64,000 bases of DNA from Nilaparvata lugens (taxonomy: Eukaryota > Arthropoda > Insecta > Hemiptera > Delphacidae), in contig NC_052505.1 of assembly GCF_014356525.2 (NCBI RefSeq), forward strand, positions 51,774,970-51,838,969, given 5' to 3'. Under the pieces are notes generated by a model. It did not search any database. It was not told the origin of the DNA and saw only the letters and a program-made list of their open reading frames with translations. Both the position numbers and the translations under genes were made by a program. Positions 61,661 to 64,000 of the stretch are shown one piece after another; position 1 is the stretch's first letter, and the number at the start of each line of letters is the position of its first letter.

Positions 61661-62146
61661 CTAAACAAGCTATTGTGTGTGTTATTATTCCGTGAAGTTT
61701 ATACATTATCTTGTGTTATGGGAAATGTTGGGGGACTTCAAATTGGAATTATGAATCAGTCTTGAAATGTGTATTATATTAAATTTTATAAATCTCATTT
61801 CATTGACGAACCATACAAATATTAGCACAAGAAAGTCTCAGTACTGTGACATTCTGGATTTGTTGAAACCATGAAATGGAATAAATTGAAGAAATAGAAG
61901 ATATAATTATTGTCAAAGGTTAGAAAGAATATCAAATGTACTGTTACCTGATAAGCAATAAAGCTTACTTATTAACAGCTGAGACTGAGATTCTATTTAT
62001 GGCTTTTTTTTTAAAAATTATTTATTGAAAATTGTAATTTATTGCAAATAATTTGTGAATTGTTTGTAGTCAATCATCAAATTTAGAGGTTTCAACTTTG
62101 TTTACTTTATTGAACAGCTGTTTTGAATGCAGTCATAATAGTTATT
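61661..62146. other. No recognisable gene
   Basis: AT-rich spacer. Confidence 0.4.
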
Positions 62147-62275
62147 TGTGCAACTAGTGCGCAAAGTGCCACTTTGCTGCACCGAAAGAAACGTTTACGC
62201 ACGAGCCGTAGGCGAGTGCGGAATGATGGTTTCTTGAGTGCAGCAAAGAAACTTTGCGCATGTATTGCACATTAA
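62147..62275. repeat. Nested palindrome with GNA-type triloop
   Basis: Outer arms TGTGCAA...TGCGCAAAGT and CTTTGCTGCAC are mirrored downstream (GTGCAGCAAAG, ACTTTGCGCA, TTGCACA). The inner hairpin (62198-62220) has stem CGCAC/GTGCG, tandem GA mismatches, stem GCC/GGC and loop GTA. Unassigned family; it abuts the TIR element to the right. Confidence 0.6.
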
Positions 62276-63832
62276 ATTTTTCCTACAGTTACCATAGAAT
62301 GTGAAAAGTCAGTAATAGACGGTGAACTTGTCCTACACCAAATAAAATGTTTGTTTGTGCAAATCTTTAGTATTTTTAATGCTGATAATAAATATTGCAA
62401 CCATTCCACAACAGAATTATTTCAAATTCAGTCTGAATGACAATAGAATGAATATTATAAAGTTATATGAGATTCAATTATAATAATACTTCCTCTATAA
62501 GAAGTCATCAGCAAGTGTAGAAATGGCACTTGTCTGGATAATGTATGTATTTTGAGCCATCAATGAGCCTCAAAAACATTATACTTCACCCGTGACTAAC
62601 AGTTTAATATTCTCCTCTCCGAAAACACAAAAGTTAGGCAGCAAAACTTTGCTTATACTTAAACGGTGCCCAGTAATTTGGTTTATTGATTAATTTGTCT
62701 ATGCGATCAAAGCTGTAAGCTTATATTTTAATTTGTCTATTAATGTAAATAAATAAATAAGTTAATAGGCCCAGCACTGATCAAGGATTAGGCTAGTGAT
62801 CAGCCCTCAGGACAGACTTCTAACCTGACCATTCTATGAAATTTTCATGTGTACTTTTTATTCCAGTTCCAAATATCCTCAATTTTGAGTCTGAATGATA
62901 TATTATACACAATTAGTGTAAAAATATAGTTTTAGCTTGTTTTTTTTTCTTGTAAATACATTAGTAAACGTGTCAATTTGGCCTTTCTGCTTTTCTGGCC
63001 AATCGCCCAGTAGCAGCATGAAACGTATAATTAAGGTTATAGGCTTACTGCATTATTTAAAACGTGTTTAAATTATATTATATGGACATTACATTTACCT
63101 GAAATTCTGAACGTCAATCATTCAGGTCACTGTTGAGTAAACAATATATTGTATTGTGTTTTTGATTACGGTATTCAATAAATCTATTCTGTATTCTGTT
63201 TCTAATTCATCAACGGCATTCATTGAAGTTGTTCTACGAAAATGTGAGTAGAGATGTTTCGGGGAGTTGAAGAACTGAATAACTTTTTTAAAGTGTAAAT
63301 ATTTATGTTTCAAACCTAATGGATTATTGTTTTGAAAATATAACCTTAGTGTCAGTGATAAGAGAAACCTAAACACAAAAGTAATTGAAGATCTAAAAAT
63401 ACTTGATTCCTTGATCATAAAAATGATCGATAAATGTTTCCAATGTCTTCCAGTTAAAAATATAGGCATCTCACACATAAAAAAATCGTTCATAATAACT
63501 TGAATAGAAATAAAATACTGATATTGAATACTATCAAAACTTCTTGTTTATTCACTGTTCGTTATTCAATATCCCACGGTAATAATCAGCTGTTTTACAA
63601 AAATTTCTAGCCAGCACATATTCAGGTTTACCAACATTTCTTTTACTTTGTCGCTCTCTACCGTCATAAAGCGTGTTAACTATTTTGTGTTGTTATGTTG
63701 CAAATTTGGAGTGCGACAAAGTCTTTGCCGCACTCAAATCTACATTCCTGCACTGGGTGTGGGAATAAGGTATTTTGCGTACTATAATTGATGCGGGAAT
63801 GAGCACTTTTCCTGGTAACTGTAGGAAAAATT
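62274..63832. mobile_element. TIR-bounded element, ~1.56 kb (candidate)
   Basis: AATTTTTCCTACAGTTACCA at 62275-62294 is the exact reverse complement of TGGTAACTGTAGGAAAAATT at 63813-63832. A hairpin GAGTGCG/CGCACTC is at about 63708-63737, near the right end. No convincing target duplication was found. The adjacent palindrome on the left may belong to the same element. Confidence 0.45.
63122..63493 (-). CDS. Uncharacterised 123-codon frame inside the TIR element
   Basis: Starts at a true ATG (MNDFFMCEMP) and ends at a stop at 63122. It is rich in I, F, L and S, with a hydrophobic centre (FVFRFLLSLTLRLYF) that could be one membrane segment. It is the longest non-repetitive, non-LINE ATG-initiated frame I noticed, but AT-rich base composition could produce it by chance. 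No family recognised. Confidence 0.15.
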   Translation of the reverse strand: MNDFFMCEMPIFLTGRHWKHLSIIFMIKESSIFRSSITFVFRFLLSLTLRLYFQNNNPLGLKHKYLHFKKVIQFFNSPKHLYSHFRRTTSMNAVDELETEYRIDLLNTVIKNTIQYIVYSTVT

Positions 63833-64000
63833 AGTTAAAATGATTCTGTTTACTACTGACTTAACGTTTGAGACAAAACGAAGATATAATTACTTCTAAA
63901 ACTAATGATTATTGTAAAAAGGATAAGAGTGTCAAAAATAGAAATATTTATTATTGTTGAAATTATTTATTAATGGAATGTACAACATGCTAAATCTCTA

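Overview
The window looks like an intergenic or intronic stretch of an AT-rich, transposon-dense animal genome. It has no operons, no bacterial-type gene density and no rRNA. It holds long di- and trinucleotide microsatellites, non-LTR retrotransposons, Helitrons, MITEs and a tRNA-derived SINE. From memory, several repeat families (the element ending GGCAAGGAAAG with an internal CA tract, and the Helitron whose 5' part carries CACTGACTGACT runs) resemble those of planthoppers (Hemiptera, Delphacidae, Nilaparvata-like). That assignment is inference and was not searched.

Layout. 0-4.2 kb: a small hAT-like MITE, a 2.2 kb long inverted repeat with ~840 bp near-identical arms, and a Helitron (family H1). 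6.3-7.4 kb: 5'-truncated LINE tail. 7.6-15.8 kb: a ~2.8 kb unit in about three tandem copies, one partly replaced by foreign sequence. 15.8-20 kb: microsatellites, a pogo-like fragment and a candidate terminal exon on the minus strand. 20.2-21.7 kb: a TIR-type element (family E) split by a second H1 Helitron. 22.3-23.3 kb: a MITE, then a hAT-like element with an 8-bp target duplication and a nested MITE. 23.3-31 kb: mostly unassigned sequence, a SINE, a long TCA tract and an ~840 bp polypurine tract. 31.3-32.7 kb: inverted-repeat fragment and another E element with ~180 bp of CA. 35.2-35.9 kb: Helitron family H2 on the minus strand. 38.9-43.4 kb: a decayed but nearly full-length CR1/Jockey-like LINE (minus). 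43.4-45.3 kb: a plus-strand LINE fragment hit by four MITEs. 47.1-48.4 kb: a younger LINE 3' half (minus). 51.2-53.3 kb: a second H2 Helitron with an E element inside it. 56.7-57.7 kb: probable LINE 3' UTR. 62.1-63.8 kb: a palindrome and a TIR-bounded element.

I see no confident host protein-coding gene. The only substantial coding sequences belong to LINEs. Two short minus-strand candidates (19423-19705 and 61444-61660) have plausible splice signals and protein-like composition, but I cannot assign them. Most other open frames are translated microsatellites or chance frames, some beginning at GTG or TTG rather than ATG.

The most interesting signals are structural. (1) 3' hairpins of two unrelated Helitron families share a GCGAAGC (GNA-triloop) cap, and similar hairpins occur elsewhere in the window. 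(2) A Helitron insertion can be dated and bounded using an unoccupied paralogous copy in the same window. (3) Two adjacent MITE pairs interrupt a LINE whose reading frame is continuous across the junctions once they are ignored. (4) A very long inverted repeat could form hairpin RNA.
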